Positions 44,373 to 55,886 of a DNA stretch of 64,000 bases are shown in pieces. The stretch spans positions 930,001 through 994,000 of the forward strand of contig JARWMV010000237.1 in the NCBI GenBank assembly GCA_030998015.1, given 5' to 3'. The notes below the pieces were generated by a model, which was not told where the DNA came from, ran no database searches, and saw nothing but the letters and a program-made list of their open reading frames with translations. Position numbers and translations under genes: made by a program. This stretch comes from Ceratorhiza oryzae-sativae (lineage: Eukaryota; Basidiomycota; Agaricomycetes; Cantharellales; Ceratobasidiaceae). How positions within the stretch are numbered: the first letter of the stretch is position 1; every line of letters starts with the position of its first letter.

Positions 44373-46396
44373 ATGGCCTTTCCTATCTACTTTGACGCAC
44401 TGCTCGTTGGGTTGGCCCTCACGCTCTTCTTCACGTTTTATGTTCGGCCCAAGCGGCAGACCCTTCCTTGTCCACCCGGTCTCAAGTCTGAGTTTCTGAT
44501 TGGACATGCTCGAGTCATCCCGCTCCAGCGAGAGTGGGAGGTATTCTCCCAATGGAGTAAACAGCTCAACAGTATTTTACCGAACCGTCCTTCACAGCTC
44601 TGGCTGACTTATTAATAGGTGATATCGTCCATGCCGAGGTCTTGGGTCGCCACATTGTTGTCCTCAACTCGATTGAAGCTGCTGTTGACCTTCTCGAAAA
44701 ACGCTCTGCCAACTACTCAGATCGCCAGACCTCGCCATGGTCAGCGATGACAATTTGTATGCGCTTCAGCTCATTCGTTTATCCTCTGGGCTAAGCATAA
44801 CTTTAGGATGGGATGGGGTCAGAACACCGTAACAAGGCGATACGACGAAGGTTGGCGTCAAGCCCGCCGACTCATTCACCAACGCTTCTCCAAGGCCGCC
44901 GTCCAAGAGCTCTGGCCTATTCAAGAGCAAGAGGCACTCACGTTCTTGCAAAAGCTCCTTGCAGACGACAAGCGTTTCATGCGCACATTCCGAGAGTGAG
45001 CACAAGTTTTGCCTCTCTTGCGTGCAAGATCTGACCCAGCATCTACTCCAGGGCCGCTGCTTCATCCGTTATGATGGCCACGTACGGCTACAAACCCCTC
45101 CCGAAAGACGACCCATTTGTCACTCGATCGGAAATCATGGTCGAAGCACTTGCGCGCGCAGCTCTTCCCACCAACTACTTCGTCAATATCTTCCCCGTTC
45201 TGCGTCACATCCCCAGGTGGTTCCCCTTTGCTGGTTTCAAGCGCGAATGCGACAAATGGCGAGCATTGCGCGATCAGGTTGTTGATGAACCCTTGGAATG
45301 GGTTCAAACGCAGCTCGTAAGTGTACCGTCTTTTCCCCTCGTGAATTTCATCTAAGCTAACGGATGGCCAGGACAAGGGCGTTGCACTTCCGTCATTTTC
45401 TTCATTGTTGCTTCAGCAATACGGCAAGGACCCGGTGCAGTATGATACTATCAAGTGGACTGCCGGACCATGTTCGCCGCAGGCTCCGACACTGTGAGTT
45501 TTCACCTTTGGTTTTAATACAGGCTGACGCCTGCGCGCCTTAGACAATTTGCGCAATGGCTACTTTCTTCTTGGCGATGCAGCTCTACCCTGAAATTCAA
45601 CGCAAAGCCCAAGTTGAACTGACGCAGTCGTGGGCTCAATAGGCTACCCAACATGCAAGACATGAGCGCCCTGCCGTATATCCGCTGCATTGTTAAGGAG
45701 GTTATGCGCTGGATTCCAGCCGTGCCACTCGGTACGAGCGTCTCCCGCTCCACCTTGCGATTACATCGGGACTAACCACATCGGCATGTAGCGATTCCAC
45801 ATGCATCAATCGAAGAAGACATCTATAGGGGTTATCGGATCCCAGCGGGAAGTATAGTGTGAGTTTCGGTATCTTAATGGTCATCCCCGCCTTGCCCCCT
45901 TTCTGAGACAATAGGATTGTCACAATAGGATGAGCAACGTCTGGGCGATCACACGTAATCCCGAAGTCTATCCTGACCCAGAGCGGTTTAACCCGGACCG
46001 GTTCTTAGACGGGACGGTACCCGATGCGCCCGTATTTGGGTTTGGGCGAAGGTTAGTTTTGCACAGATGAGCATGGGAAATTCAGAGTTTTGATATGTTT
46101 ATTTTATAGGATCTGTCCTGGACAGTTCTTTGCCGAGTCGACTCTGCTGCTCGCGATTTCACACGTCCTCCTCACAATGAACATGAGAAGGAGCTTGGAC
46201 CTGATGGCAAAGAGATTACACCCCCTGTGGAAACGACTGGAGATTCTCTGCTATGGTTCGTTGGTCTATTATCCTCCCGAGAACAAGGTTAGACTAAACC
46301 CCGCCACCCCCTGACAGTATTCCCAAAGAGTTTGGACTGCGGTTGATCCCTCGCTCCAAGGCCGCGCTTGATCTCATATCCACATCGTCTTCGTGA
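44373..46396 (+). CDS. Cytochrome P450 monooxygenase
   Basis: A membrane-anchored haem monooxygenase. ATG 44373 opens with a hydrophobic anchor (about residues 8-25), then a Pro-rich hinge (PCPPGLKS). The I-helix oxygen-binding motif AGSDTT lies across an intron near 45470-45535. The K-helix ExxR (EVMR, about 45699-45710) follows, then PERF (about 45978) and the haem loop FGFGRRICPG, whose Cys is the haem ligand and which spans the intron ending near 46109. The likely C-terminus is IPRSKAALDL... to TGA 46394-46396. About eight introns. Three single-base deletions are needed near 45465, 45620 and 45639. An apparent fourth near 45930 disappears if the second of two CAATAG acceptors (45929) is used. 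Substrate unknown. Confidence 0.88.
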
Positions 46397-46678
46397 TGTG
46401 CCGTGCCCATCCCTTGATGTCTTCGTTTTTTTTGTTCGTGCTTATACTCCAGTTTCGTGATCTCATCTCGCCCGCTGACGGGTCATCAATTCGGACAACC
46501 ATGTTTTACTAGTTTCTTTTTGTATTCTTCTTATCATTCCGACTCGTAGCCCGGTTGTAACACGCATACAAACTCAAATCCAGTTACATTTGAACCGTCG
46601 ATCAACGCTTTCTGGTGGCCGTACAAGGGTCTGCTCTTTCTGCTCTCGTCATCAAATAGAGATGACATCATCTTCCAG

Positions 46679-48822
46679 TTGAACCTCAACCCTGCCCATC
46701 GACCCATGGCTGGTCGACACCGAAAATCTTCGAGCAGCGGCTCGGCTGTGTATCGTGCAGTGGACGAAACGAGCTCATGGCGTTCCCAACAGCTGGCTCG
46801 GGCTGCGACATCTCTCGGCACATCTCCGTCTCCCAAAGAGTTGCTCGACATCGTGACCAACCTGACGAGACGTCGTATATTGCTAATTTGTCGAGCGATG
46901 CGGACCCGGAGGAGGGAGCGCTGGAGCATTCAGTCGCGACCCTTGTGGTCTTGCAGGTGTATAGTAAGCTCATGTTGGGCATGCGTGATTTGGCGTTGGA
47001 GGCCGAGGATGAGGCCGAGTGGTGGGCTAGCGTTCAGAGGAGGCAAACTGGGGTTGCGTATTTTCTGTTGCAGAGTAAGTCGCCCAATTGGGCGCCATTG
47101 GCAGCAAACTAACATCGCATAAAGCCCTTCCCCAACGCCTCGCCCGTCTTAGCAATACCATCCTGCACACAATGCAAACACATGACCCTCCACTTGCACT
47201 CTCCTCACTTCGACCGGGACTCATACGCAAGTTATTCCCATCTTCGACGAAACCATCTGCACTAGTTACCTCTCTGTTCCCTCATCTATCCGAGTCGGCA
47301 CACGCGACATGGTACCTCCAAACCCCCGTACAACTTGTCAGGGGTGAATGTACCAAAAACCGCGTGGCACTGGAACATATGCGCGACCGGTACGCCGAAA
47401 AGTTTGCCAAGCTCCATGCCATTGGTTCGCAGATCAAGCAAGGGGGCGGGGCGCTAGCGATGACCATGAGCACGGGCGTGGCTACCCCCGACGGGGATGG
47501 CCAGCGGCCTAGCCAAATCGCGTTGATTGCATCGCTCCTGCAGATGCAAACTGTCCTCGATCCAGAGTCGGCTGCTTCACTTACGCCGTCTCCGACACGT
47601 GGAGTGTTTGGGACCGCACGTGCACTGCTTGGTCAAACGCTACCTGCCCACGAAGAACGTCACAGGACGGTATTCGGGATGCTAAAACGCCCGTCGTATC
47701 TGGTCTTGGCATGGCCAAAATTAGTCCTGGGTCCTCCGCTATTTTTGATTACGCTCGAGCTGCATACAGGTCTAGGGAAACGTTATGGCAAAGTGTGCTC
47801 GACGCACGCGAAACGGTCCAATCATTCTGGAGGAGCCAGGTTGTCGAACCGATCATTGGTATCTTGAATACGTTCGAACAGGTGGGGATGAGGGTATGCG
47901 CGTGATTAGCAAGGAAGGAATGAAGAGTGACCTAGATGTGAGTGCATATATTCAACTCATGTATCCTCCTTTACCTAACCATATGCAGTCTTTGGAACGC
48001 ATGGTTATCAGCTTAAGCACGGAGAAACTCTCGTACACCCCAGACCAAGTCGCTGAACTTTCGAAACAAATACGTGAAGGCGACCTGACGGAGGTTATGA
48101 AACTCTACGAAGATGACATCAAGACTCCCTTTAAATCGGCTATAACTGGCACACTCGTTCGTACGCTCTTGATCCAAATCCAAAAGACCAAGGTACGTTC
48201 ATCCCAGCCTCTAAAACTTGCGACGTTCAACGCGCGCAACACGCAGGTAGACATCGATTTTGCTCTCACCGGAATCGACAAACTCCTACGATCTCAAGAG
48301 CTCACATTTGAATTTGTCGGAGTCGCACCCGCTCTCGCCGTCGTTTACGTATTCATAGGATGGCTCCGCACTTCTCTCGCCGGAACCCGCGGTCGAGGCA
48401 GGTTCGGAGGACGGAAACAACGTGCCCGTGCATACGATGCGATTCGACGCATCGAACGACTGTTGCTCGCGCCCTCCGCATCAGCGAGACGTCCGTACCC
48501 GCAAGCAAACGCGAGCTATTTCCCTCCGTCTCCTCCCTCGCCTGCTTCGGAGCATACGACCGGGCCGGACACGGGGGCGAACTCGGATTTGGAGCCTTTG
48601 ACGTCTGGATTGCTGTTGCTCGCTCTCACTAGGCTCAGGTCGTTTGCCATGACTTGCTTGCCCGTCGGCTCCAGGTTGCGTGATGGGTTTTTGGCCGACG
48701 TCGCGGACCTGGAGGATAGCCGACTGGGCAGGTCCGAAAAGCTTCTTGTAGTGGAGCGAATGTGGAGATCGTGGGGTGATGCGAAGGTACTGGGTTGGAA
48801 AAGGGCAGGAATCGACTTGTAG
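46679..48822 (+). CDS. NCA2-like mitochondrial protein
   Basis: Related to yeast Nca2, a mitochondrial membrane protein linked to expression of ATP synthase subunits 6 and 8. Recognisable parts are SYIANLSSDAD and EAEWWASVQRRQ (about 46870-47050), LPQRLARLSNTIL (after the intron ending 47124), WPKLVLGPP with a membrane-like stretch (about 47710), SFWRSQVVEPIIGIL (about 47820), SLERMV, REGDLTEVMKLYE, KSAITGTLVRTLLIQIQKTKVD and ELTFEFVGVAPAL (about 48300). Stop at 48820-48822. The start is not settled (ATG at 46706 or 46777, in different frames). Single-base breaks occur near 46855, 47752 and 47887. Four or more exons. Confidence 0.85.
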
Positions 48823-49049
48823 GGTAAATGCATTCTCTCCTAGGTCATCACGCAATGAGTGAAATATAAAGAACCAAACATTGCATTGCTACGGTTATAG
48901 TTATGCAATACACACAACATAAGCACACAAGTCACATCTCGAAACTTACAACAGAAAAACTAAGAGACAATCGAAACTGGTATCCCAACGAAGAATAGCA
49001 AGTGGGTACGAAGAGACGCTCTGCGCCTAAAACAAAGGGGGGCCTTGAT

Positions 49050-50691
49050 CTAGTTGTGACGGTAGGACGCGCCGTAGTTTTGAGATGCGTGTCGGTCGAG
49101 AAGCGATTTGAGGTTCCCAAGCAGACGAGTGAACGCTTGGGCGTCAAGCACCGCGACTTTGAGCTTGTTTGGAGGGCCAGTCGAATCAGCGGGCTGACAG
49201 ACGCGCGAACTGTGGCCGCACGAGGTGCCCGGTGAAGGAGCGCGAGTTCTATCGGGAACTATCCGTTAGAGGGGGGCCAAATCTGTATAGCTAGTCAAGC
49301 TTACCACCAAAGAAATCGCCCGGTCCATACTTCATGACCACATCGTCTCTAAGTTCGCCATCCTCGCCCTTGACACGTTTAAAGGCAGTGGCCTCTCCAC
49401 TCTCGATGATGAAAAATTCGTTCCCAGTCTCGCCTTCCTCGACAACCGATTCGCCTTCGCTGTACGTCCGTGGCTCCAAAACATCTGCAATCCTGCTGCG
49501 TTCGCTCGCGTCGAGTGTCTCGAGGAGTGGGACAGTCGCCAAGAATCGTTCGTACATCTTGCGCTTACGGTTCGCGACGCTCAAAATGATCGATCGGAAG
49601 CTCATTCGATCGAGAGCCCAGAGCGTGCTTGGTTCTACGGCGACGATCGTGGCGGCGCGTGGGGCATTGTACATCAACGCAAGTTCACCAAACGTTCCGC
49701 CGGTAGTGTACGTCAAGACCTTGCGACCAAACACAGGGTGTACCTCATCGCCTACACTCGATCCGTTGGTCTCCTCACCCGCGCGTTTGACGTAGCAGTC
49801 CAGGGAACCAGACTCGACGACGTAGAAGTAGTCTCCGTCGGCGCCTTGCTCGATCACACGTTCGCCAGTGGAGACCGAACGCTCTTGCATCGCACCCAGA
49901 ACGGCGCGTTCTTGTTCAGCATCAAGGTTACGGAACAGGAACGCGTTTGCGATCGAGCCCTGATCCGTTGGAGCTGCTCTGGTGTTTTGGGATAATTGGG
50001 AGTTGCAGGGAGTGCGCCGCTCGCGCTCGGGGTAATGGACTCGGCGCTAACGCTGACCCTGCGTCCAAGCGCAGAGGGAGGCGGGGCAAGGAACTGTGCC
50101 GAACTGCTAGGGCCCGAGTCGGTGGAGAGCCAGGGCTAGGCGGCTCCTCTTCCTCGTGAATCACAGTCTGCCGCTGCTGTGGGGTGAGAGCGCGGTGGTT
50201 TGGGCGCGGGCGGGGGGAAGCACTTGGCGCGAACGGATCGGTAAGGCGGGTTCCGGGAATGAGCGAGAACGCGCTCCCATTCGCGAGGGCGAACGGGTTT
50301 GGCTGGGGAGCGTGCGGTTGGGCCTGGTGGGGATGGGCTGGGGAACTTGTTGCGGCTGGGAATGCGGGTGCGGGTGCGGGTGTGGCTGAGAATGCGAGGG
50401 CATGGGCGAGGATCGAACACTGGCAGCCGAGGAGGCCATGCTCATGCTGCCCAGATTGTTTGTGCTCGAGCGGGGCTGGAGTGCCCGATCGACAAACAAC
50501 TCGTCGGTCAGGCCAGCCGCGGCCGAGGGACGACCGAACGCCTGTGCCTGGAACGCATCTCGAACACGGGTCCTCTGTTCCTGCAAGCGAGCATTGAACC
50601 AGTTGGCGCAAAACTGGAGAGCATCACGCGGCTGGGCGCGCTGAATGTCACGCGTGAGGTCCGCAATGAGCTCTGCATATGTGGACGACAT
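49050..50691 (-). CDS. cAMP-dependent protein kinase regulatory subunit
   Basis: It holds the PKA catalytic subunit inactive until cAMP binds. The start is ATG 50691-50689, and the first 40 residues form the dimerisation/docking (RIIa) helix pair. A long low-complexity Pro/Ser/His-rich linker follows. The pseudosubstrate site RRVSVSAES is near 50040-50065. Two cyclic-nucleotide-binding domains follow: GTFGELALMYNAPRAATI (about 49690) and the second, split by an intron after GDFFGG (about 49305), which resumes with ELALLHRAPRAATV (about 49240). The C-terminus LLDRHASQNYG ends at 49050. Single-base breaks near 49956, 50065 and about 49205 interrupt the frame, with at least one more in the linker. 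All core motifs are otherwise present. Confidence 0.92.
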
Positions 50692-51345
50692 CAGGCCTTG
50701 GGTTCTGGGGAAGGTAAGAGGAGGTGCTGGAGATTTGTATTGGATGCTAAAGGACGCAAAATCGAGCTGGGACATGCAAAAGATCAGAACCGCGCAGCGG
50801 AGGAATAGCTTGCCACTCACGTCAAGCGGGGGTTTTATGCGCTGGTGAGCTGGGACACAGGTCCAAGTCAGCAGAATGGCTTTTTGCCATTGTCCTCACG
50901 AGGACATACCGTTGCCAAGAAAGCTGTCAATGTTGCTTTTTCTAGGCGTTTTTGGGACGCCGTTGGAGCCGCGCAGGTCAGCAAGAGGCAAGACAAGTCC
51001 AAGGAACCCTAAACAATGTGCGCCTGTCGTCGGTTGCAAGAGAAAGGAGCGAGTAGCCACGTGACTGTCGATCGATCTTTGGCGCTTGTGGGTGGCCACT
51101 TCCTTTCAACCGCTCCGTGGCTAGTCTACTCCGTCTGTCCCGTTTATCTCGATTAGGTCGCTCAGCTCCTTTGAATTTTAACGCAGCCCTGCGTTGCTTA
51201 ATCTAGCCTACTCATTGTCCATCTCGGGAAGTCCTTTCAAAAAGCGCAAGCCCTTTGTTGACGATATTCCGCTCCTTATGCGGACTGATCATTGCCACTT
51301 CCTCTTTTCTGCACGCTGTTTGTTCTTATATTGAATCATAACCAG
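50692..51345. other. Intergenic region between PKA-R and NPR2
   Basis: A divergent promoter region with no supported gene. A CCACGTGA-type E-box half-match lies at 51057-51064. Confidence 0.4.
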
Positions 51346-53575
51346 ATGTCATCAGAGGCCTTCATTGACGAGTCGTTCCTACCACGCATCCAATCCATCT
51401 TCTATGCGGTATTTGACGATATCAAGGTCCCCACATCGTCTACCAAGTTCCCGAGGGTGCAATCACAACAAGCCACAACAACCTGCACACGCCTTCTGCT
51501 GCGCTGAGCCCAACGATAAACCCTGCAAGTCGAAGTCCCTCAGGAAGTCCATTCACGTCACCCCCTCCACACCCATTGGCACTCTTACCCGAAACGAATA
51601 ACAATATAGCCTCTCCAGCCCATCCTCTCACCCAGCCCCCAATACAAAATCCGCCTGCTGTCTCTAGATCAAGTTCCCAATCCCGCACTGCTCCGCCTAA
51701 CACAGGTATCCTCGACTTTGACTCGATTTCCGAATACGTGATACCCAAGAACGAACTCTGTGGACGATTGTTGCACTGCAATACCCCCAACATCGAATAA
51801 TAGGGTTCCCAGTAGCGCTAAGAGACAAGCTATATGACCGAAGGTGGTTTCGGTATAATTTGTGTTTCGTGTTCGCCCGAGAGGCAGAGCTGAGTTCCTA
51901 TGAGCCGATTGTGAGGAAATGCGGGAGGGTGCTTATGGCTTGCGAGGTAGGCCTGGCTTCCCCGCTATCCTTTCATCTTTCTGATCGCCTCTGCACATTA
52001 GCAAGAAACCAACTTTCTTTCACAAAAGATGACATCCTGGCGGATGCATGCGATCATCGAACAGCTCTACGAGGACTTAAACTCGTACTCTGAAACCTCG
52101 ATCCAAGTCGATACGTTCAATTTCTTCGAGCTCAAGATCTTTCCATTCTACCCCAACCCGGCACCGGTAAACGACTGGGATGTGCCTGTTCCCTTGATCA
52201 AGATTGAAAAGAGGATGGACGAGAACTGGGACTTGACTGTGGCTCGAGTGGTTAGACATGTCGACGGAGTCAACCATGTCAAGAGAATAGCAGAACTCGC
52301 GGATGTCGATTTGGAGCTTGGGAGAGCGAGCATTAGGCATCTTTTGTGAGTGATTTGTGTAAACGAGGTTAAACGTCACCTGATGGGGTGTGATTAGATT
52401 TTACCAGTGCATTATCATGACGGACATATTCCAATATTCGAATATCTATGCTCTCAAGCCATCTATTCAATGGTTGGCCAACGATCCGGGGGTCAAAGAA
52501 GAGTGCCCTGGGTATGTGACACTCCCAGGTACGCCTGCCCCCTTTGTATGCCCTCCGTATGTTTCACGTCCGTCTTCAGGGCACACCCCCGCATCCTGGC
52601 CAGACCTGCTACGCCTCTACTCGCGCTTAACAAACTCTAAAACCGTACACGAGTGGCTCGAATCTTGCTCTTCCTCATCTACTACCCCTCGTTCCCCCGG
52701 TCCTTCCTCAGCACTATCCCTCACAGCTCCCTCCCCAACTACCGAAAAGCTTCCTATAATATCTACAATTGACCCACGTCGATTCATCTCTTTCGGGGTC
52801 ATCAAGGGATTCGTGAAGAGGGTTAGGCGGTGGCCTGTCCTACTTCCCCGCCGCGGGAGGCCGCGCGGACCTGGGAGAATACTGAGCGGGGATCAGGTCG
52901 AAGGCATAAGGAGTGCTTTTCAGACGAGCGCGACGCATGGGGAAGAGAGTGCGAGTGTTGGGACTGTACGAGCTGGGAGTGGAGGCAGTGCAGGTGCAGC
53001 TGGCGGAGGAGCCGGCATCGGGGTAACCGGCTTCGAACGTGGACCAAGCGGAGGAAGCACATCCGCATCAATGCTTAGTGCAAGTGGGAGCAACGGGTGC
53101 CATGAGCTCGTCGTTCAGTCCCCCAACCACACGACCGTCCGCACATGCTCTATTAGCAAGCGTCGCGGCCGCTTCGGGACACTTTCATAATACAAACGGA
53201 TCAAATGCCACCACTTCAGCCTCAGGGACAACCACTGCATTGAGCACATCTCCCGTCGCCCCGCGTGCACCCCGTCCGACTCCCACTCAGCCTGCTCAGG
53301 TTTCGAGGGCTGCGAGACCTGGGGTGGGCGAGCGGGAGAGGTCGGATAGTACGAGCACGGTTTACCATCCCCTTCAGAGCATCGGAACGTTGGGTGGGAC
53401 GAGAGAGGTGATCCCGCCTGACTTGGAGGGGCTATTGGACGGGACACATCACGGGGATGAACTTTGTGTTCGGTTTGGCGCTAGCTGGCAGATGATCGAA
53501 CGTTGGCTTAGTCTCCTCGGTGGAGGGAATGGTACACCTGAAGACATGGGACGAGTGAGGATAATCTATCTGTGA
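51346..53575 (+). CDS. Nitrogen permease regulator 2 (NPR2/NPRL2)
   Basis: A subunit of the SEACIT/GATOR1 complex, which turns TORC1 off through the Gtr/Rag GTPases when amino acids are scarce. ATG 51346 starts MSSEAFIDESFLPRIQSIFYAVFDD. The longin-type N-domain continues through GFPVALRDKLY, RYNLCFVFA, WRMHAIIEQLYEDL (about 52035) and LKIFPFYPNP. The winged-helix part has VDGVNHVKRIAE, DIFQYSNIYA (about 52425) and GVIKGFVKRVRRWP (about 52800). A long Gly/Ser/Thr-rich insert precedes the C-terminal ELCVRFGASW and RVRIIYL. Frame breaks lie near 51427 and 51796, with another in the low-complexity insert. Confidence 0.9.
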
Positions 53576-54126
53576 TCCTTAGATCGTGTATTTTTTGAGA
53601 TGGTGATCGGTGTATATAGTCCATTCTGCACCCCGATAATGTCATGGAGACGTGATGGCTGATTCATCGTGCGAGAAGCTACCGTCTCGCGCTGGCGTAA
53701 CATGTTCGGGCTCGAAAACTGTATATAACAATTCCCGGCCTCCGGGTTGAAACAGATTTGAACCTGAGTTTTTTCACGAGCACGTCCGGCGACAAGAGAC
53801 ATTGCTGTGCCAGGCAAAAAGCCTCGACAATGAATTGAACAGGTCTCTGTTCCCGCACCTTTTCGTGGACCTGAATCTTCGCCTTTTTCGACTGCTTTGA
53901 CGTGCATATACGTACACTAGAACACATCTCTTGGCAGTTTGCAATCAAAACATTCAGGGCCAAGAGACCACGGGGCGCTTCAATAAGGGTGTCCCCACGC
54001 GAACCCCTGAACGAAAATAGATGTCCAAGAGTCTATTTAATCCCCCATTTTTCTTGTGTTCTGCAATTCCTCTCGACTGGAACCCCGATAGTCTGATCAC
54101 TGTCTTTACCCCCTACACTCATTAAC
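53576..54126. other. Intergenic region upstream of the secreted lectin
   Basis: No gene supported. It should contain the promoter of the lectin gene at 54127. Confidence 0.4.
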
Positions 54127-55630
54127 ATGTCCAAGCTCGCTGTTATTGCTGCTCTCGCTACGGTCGCCGCCGCTGGTAATGGTGTTCCCGCTTACCAGGT
54201 AAATATAACCACCACGCGCCTTGGCACACGCTAAACGCGTCCAACAGGGGAAGCTCTTGGTTCAGCCTGGTAACAATGCCGCCAAGTGCCTCCAACCCAC
54301 GGCGAACCAGGACGGTGCTGCTGTTGTGGTTGCAGACTGCGTTGGCGGTGACGCGCAAAAGTGGTCATTCACTGGTCAGAATGGGATGGTCCAGATTTAT
54401 GGCAACAAATGTCTCGACGTCAAGGACGGCAAGGTCGCAGACGGATCCAAATCCAGATCTGGACTTGCGGGAACAACAACCCGAACCAGAATTGGTATTG
54501 GACCGACGACAACCATCTCGCATGGACTAACAAGGGTGGGTCCATCGGGTTTTCTTCAATTACCGTTATTAAAATGGTCCTAAACGTGCAATAGGCAAAT
54601 GCTTGGATCTCACCAACGGAAGCTTGGCTAATGGCAATGCCGCCCAAGTCTGGGGCTGCTCGAACAAGAACCCCAACCAGGTCTGGAACGTCGGATACAT
54701 GGCCAACGACCCACCGAACAAATCCGAAAACGGCCAGTCTGGCACCAACAAGTGCACACCTTCGGACAATGCCGCCACGAGCTCGATGTGCCAGACTGCA
54801 TGGATCAACGATGTGGACGATTTCTGTCTCTGGGCTCCTCCCAGCGTCGGTACTATTGGTGACACCGAACGTGAAGAGGTCGCTTGGTGTACCAAGGCAG
54901 GCCGGGCACGCGTGTCATGCCCAAGGGTACCCTCAAGGGGGTCCACTTTGTCAAGACCAAGGATTACGTCCAGGTTACTGGTGTTGGTGATTTCACCAAG
55001 ATCAACGTCCAGAAGGGTGATGATGGAGGCGAACTTGATCCTCACGGCGCTGACGGCAACGGCAACCCTAGTTAGTATTTCACGTCCTAGTGATTGGAGC
55101 TGTCTAACGATGTCTCAGTCGGTGGACTTGTCTACGGCAATACGTTCAGCAAGAACCTCCAGTACCATGAGTGGACCAACTTCGTAAGTTTACACTTTTT
55201 TTCTTACGGGATATAACTAATCGGGATGCTAGATGTCTGCGAACGAGTTCTGCTTCCGTGCGTGCACTGGTCCCAACGCTGCCCAAAATTGCCAGCACAT
55301 TTACGGTGCGCCAAGTTGTTCTGTTTCTCCCTGTCTGTTATTAATTGGTCGATTATAGATGTCATGGGTTGCGCTTGGAACATGCCCGCCAACTACGACG
55401 CAGGCACGTTCGAATCTTGCGACGGTGACAACGACCTCCCCATGGGTGTCTACGGGACTTCCACCTGGTACCAGGGCGTCAAGCCGACCCCTGCTGCTCA
55501 CCCAGCTGCCAAGTCATCGAACTGCCGCACTGTTGCGTCCATCACCCCTGGTGTCGTCAAGCGTGACCACAAGCGTCGCAGGTTCCACATTGCCGAGCGT
55601 GCTATGGTTACCGCTCCTGCTGCCCTTTAA
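54127..55630 (+). CDS. Secreted ricin-B (CBM13) lectin-like glycoprotein
   Basis: A secreted protein with an N-terminal signal peptide (MSKLAVIAALATVAAAG), then a ricin-B beta-trefoil domain (about 54250-54690) with QKWSFTG, NKCLDVKDG, QNWYWTD, GKCLDLTNG and NQVWNV. The second half (about 54720-55630) is a cysteine-containing fungal secreted domain of the kind annotated as macrophage-activating glycoprotein, with WINDVDDFCLWAPP and HEWTNF. No toxin catalytic domain is present. At least four introns, one with donor GTTAGT at 55075. Two single-base frame breaks near 54451 and 54903. Expected to act at the cell wall or outside the cell. Confidence 0.88.
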
Positions 55631-55816
55631 GCATCTTCGGTTATAGTTTGGTTTCTGGGGATTACACAGACATTCGATATTAATTGTAATCTGCCAATAC
55701 ATTCACTTAGTAATCCTGCCAAGTTTGAGTGAGTGAAATATGATTAGTACGATATACGCAAACTGCAAGTTCGGTCATGTTATTTTGGTTTGTTGTCTGG
55801 AGCTAGTATATATATA

Positions 55817-55829
55817 TCACGTGACGTCA
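55817..55829. promoter_or_regulatory. Overlapping E-box and CRE (TCACGTGACGTCA)
   Basis: A TCACGTGA octamer (55817-55824) overlaps the cAMP-response palindrome TGACGTCA (55822-55829), 58 nt before the likely start codon of the Prm10-like gene. A TATATATATA stretch precedes it. The site could combine bHLH and CREB/ATF-type bZIP control. Confidence 0.5.
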
Positions 55830-55886
55830 TTACAATAGGGGCATCCTATTCCGTCGTCACCATAATCTACTTCTCGACTCCTACGT

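Noticed and set aside
45905..45935. Apparent fourth frameshift in the P450 before SNVWAITRN
   Set aside because: Two CAATAG acceptors lie 14 nt apart. Using the second (ending 45929) restores the frame without any indel.
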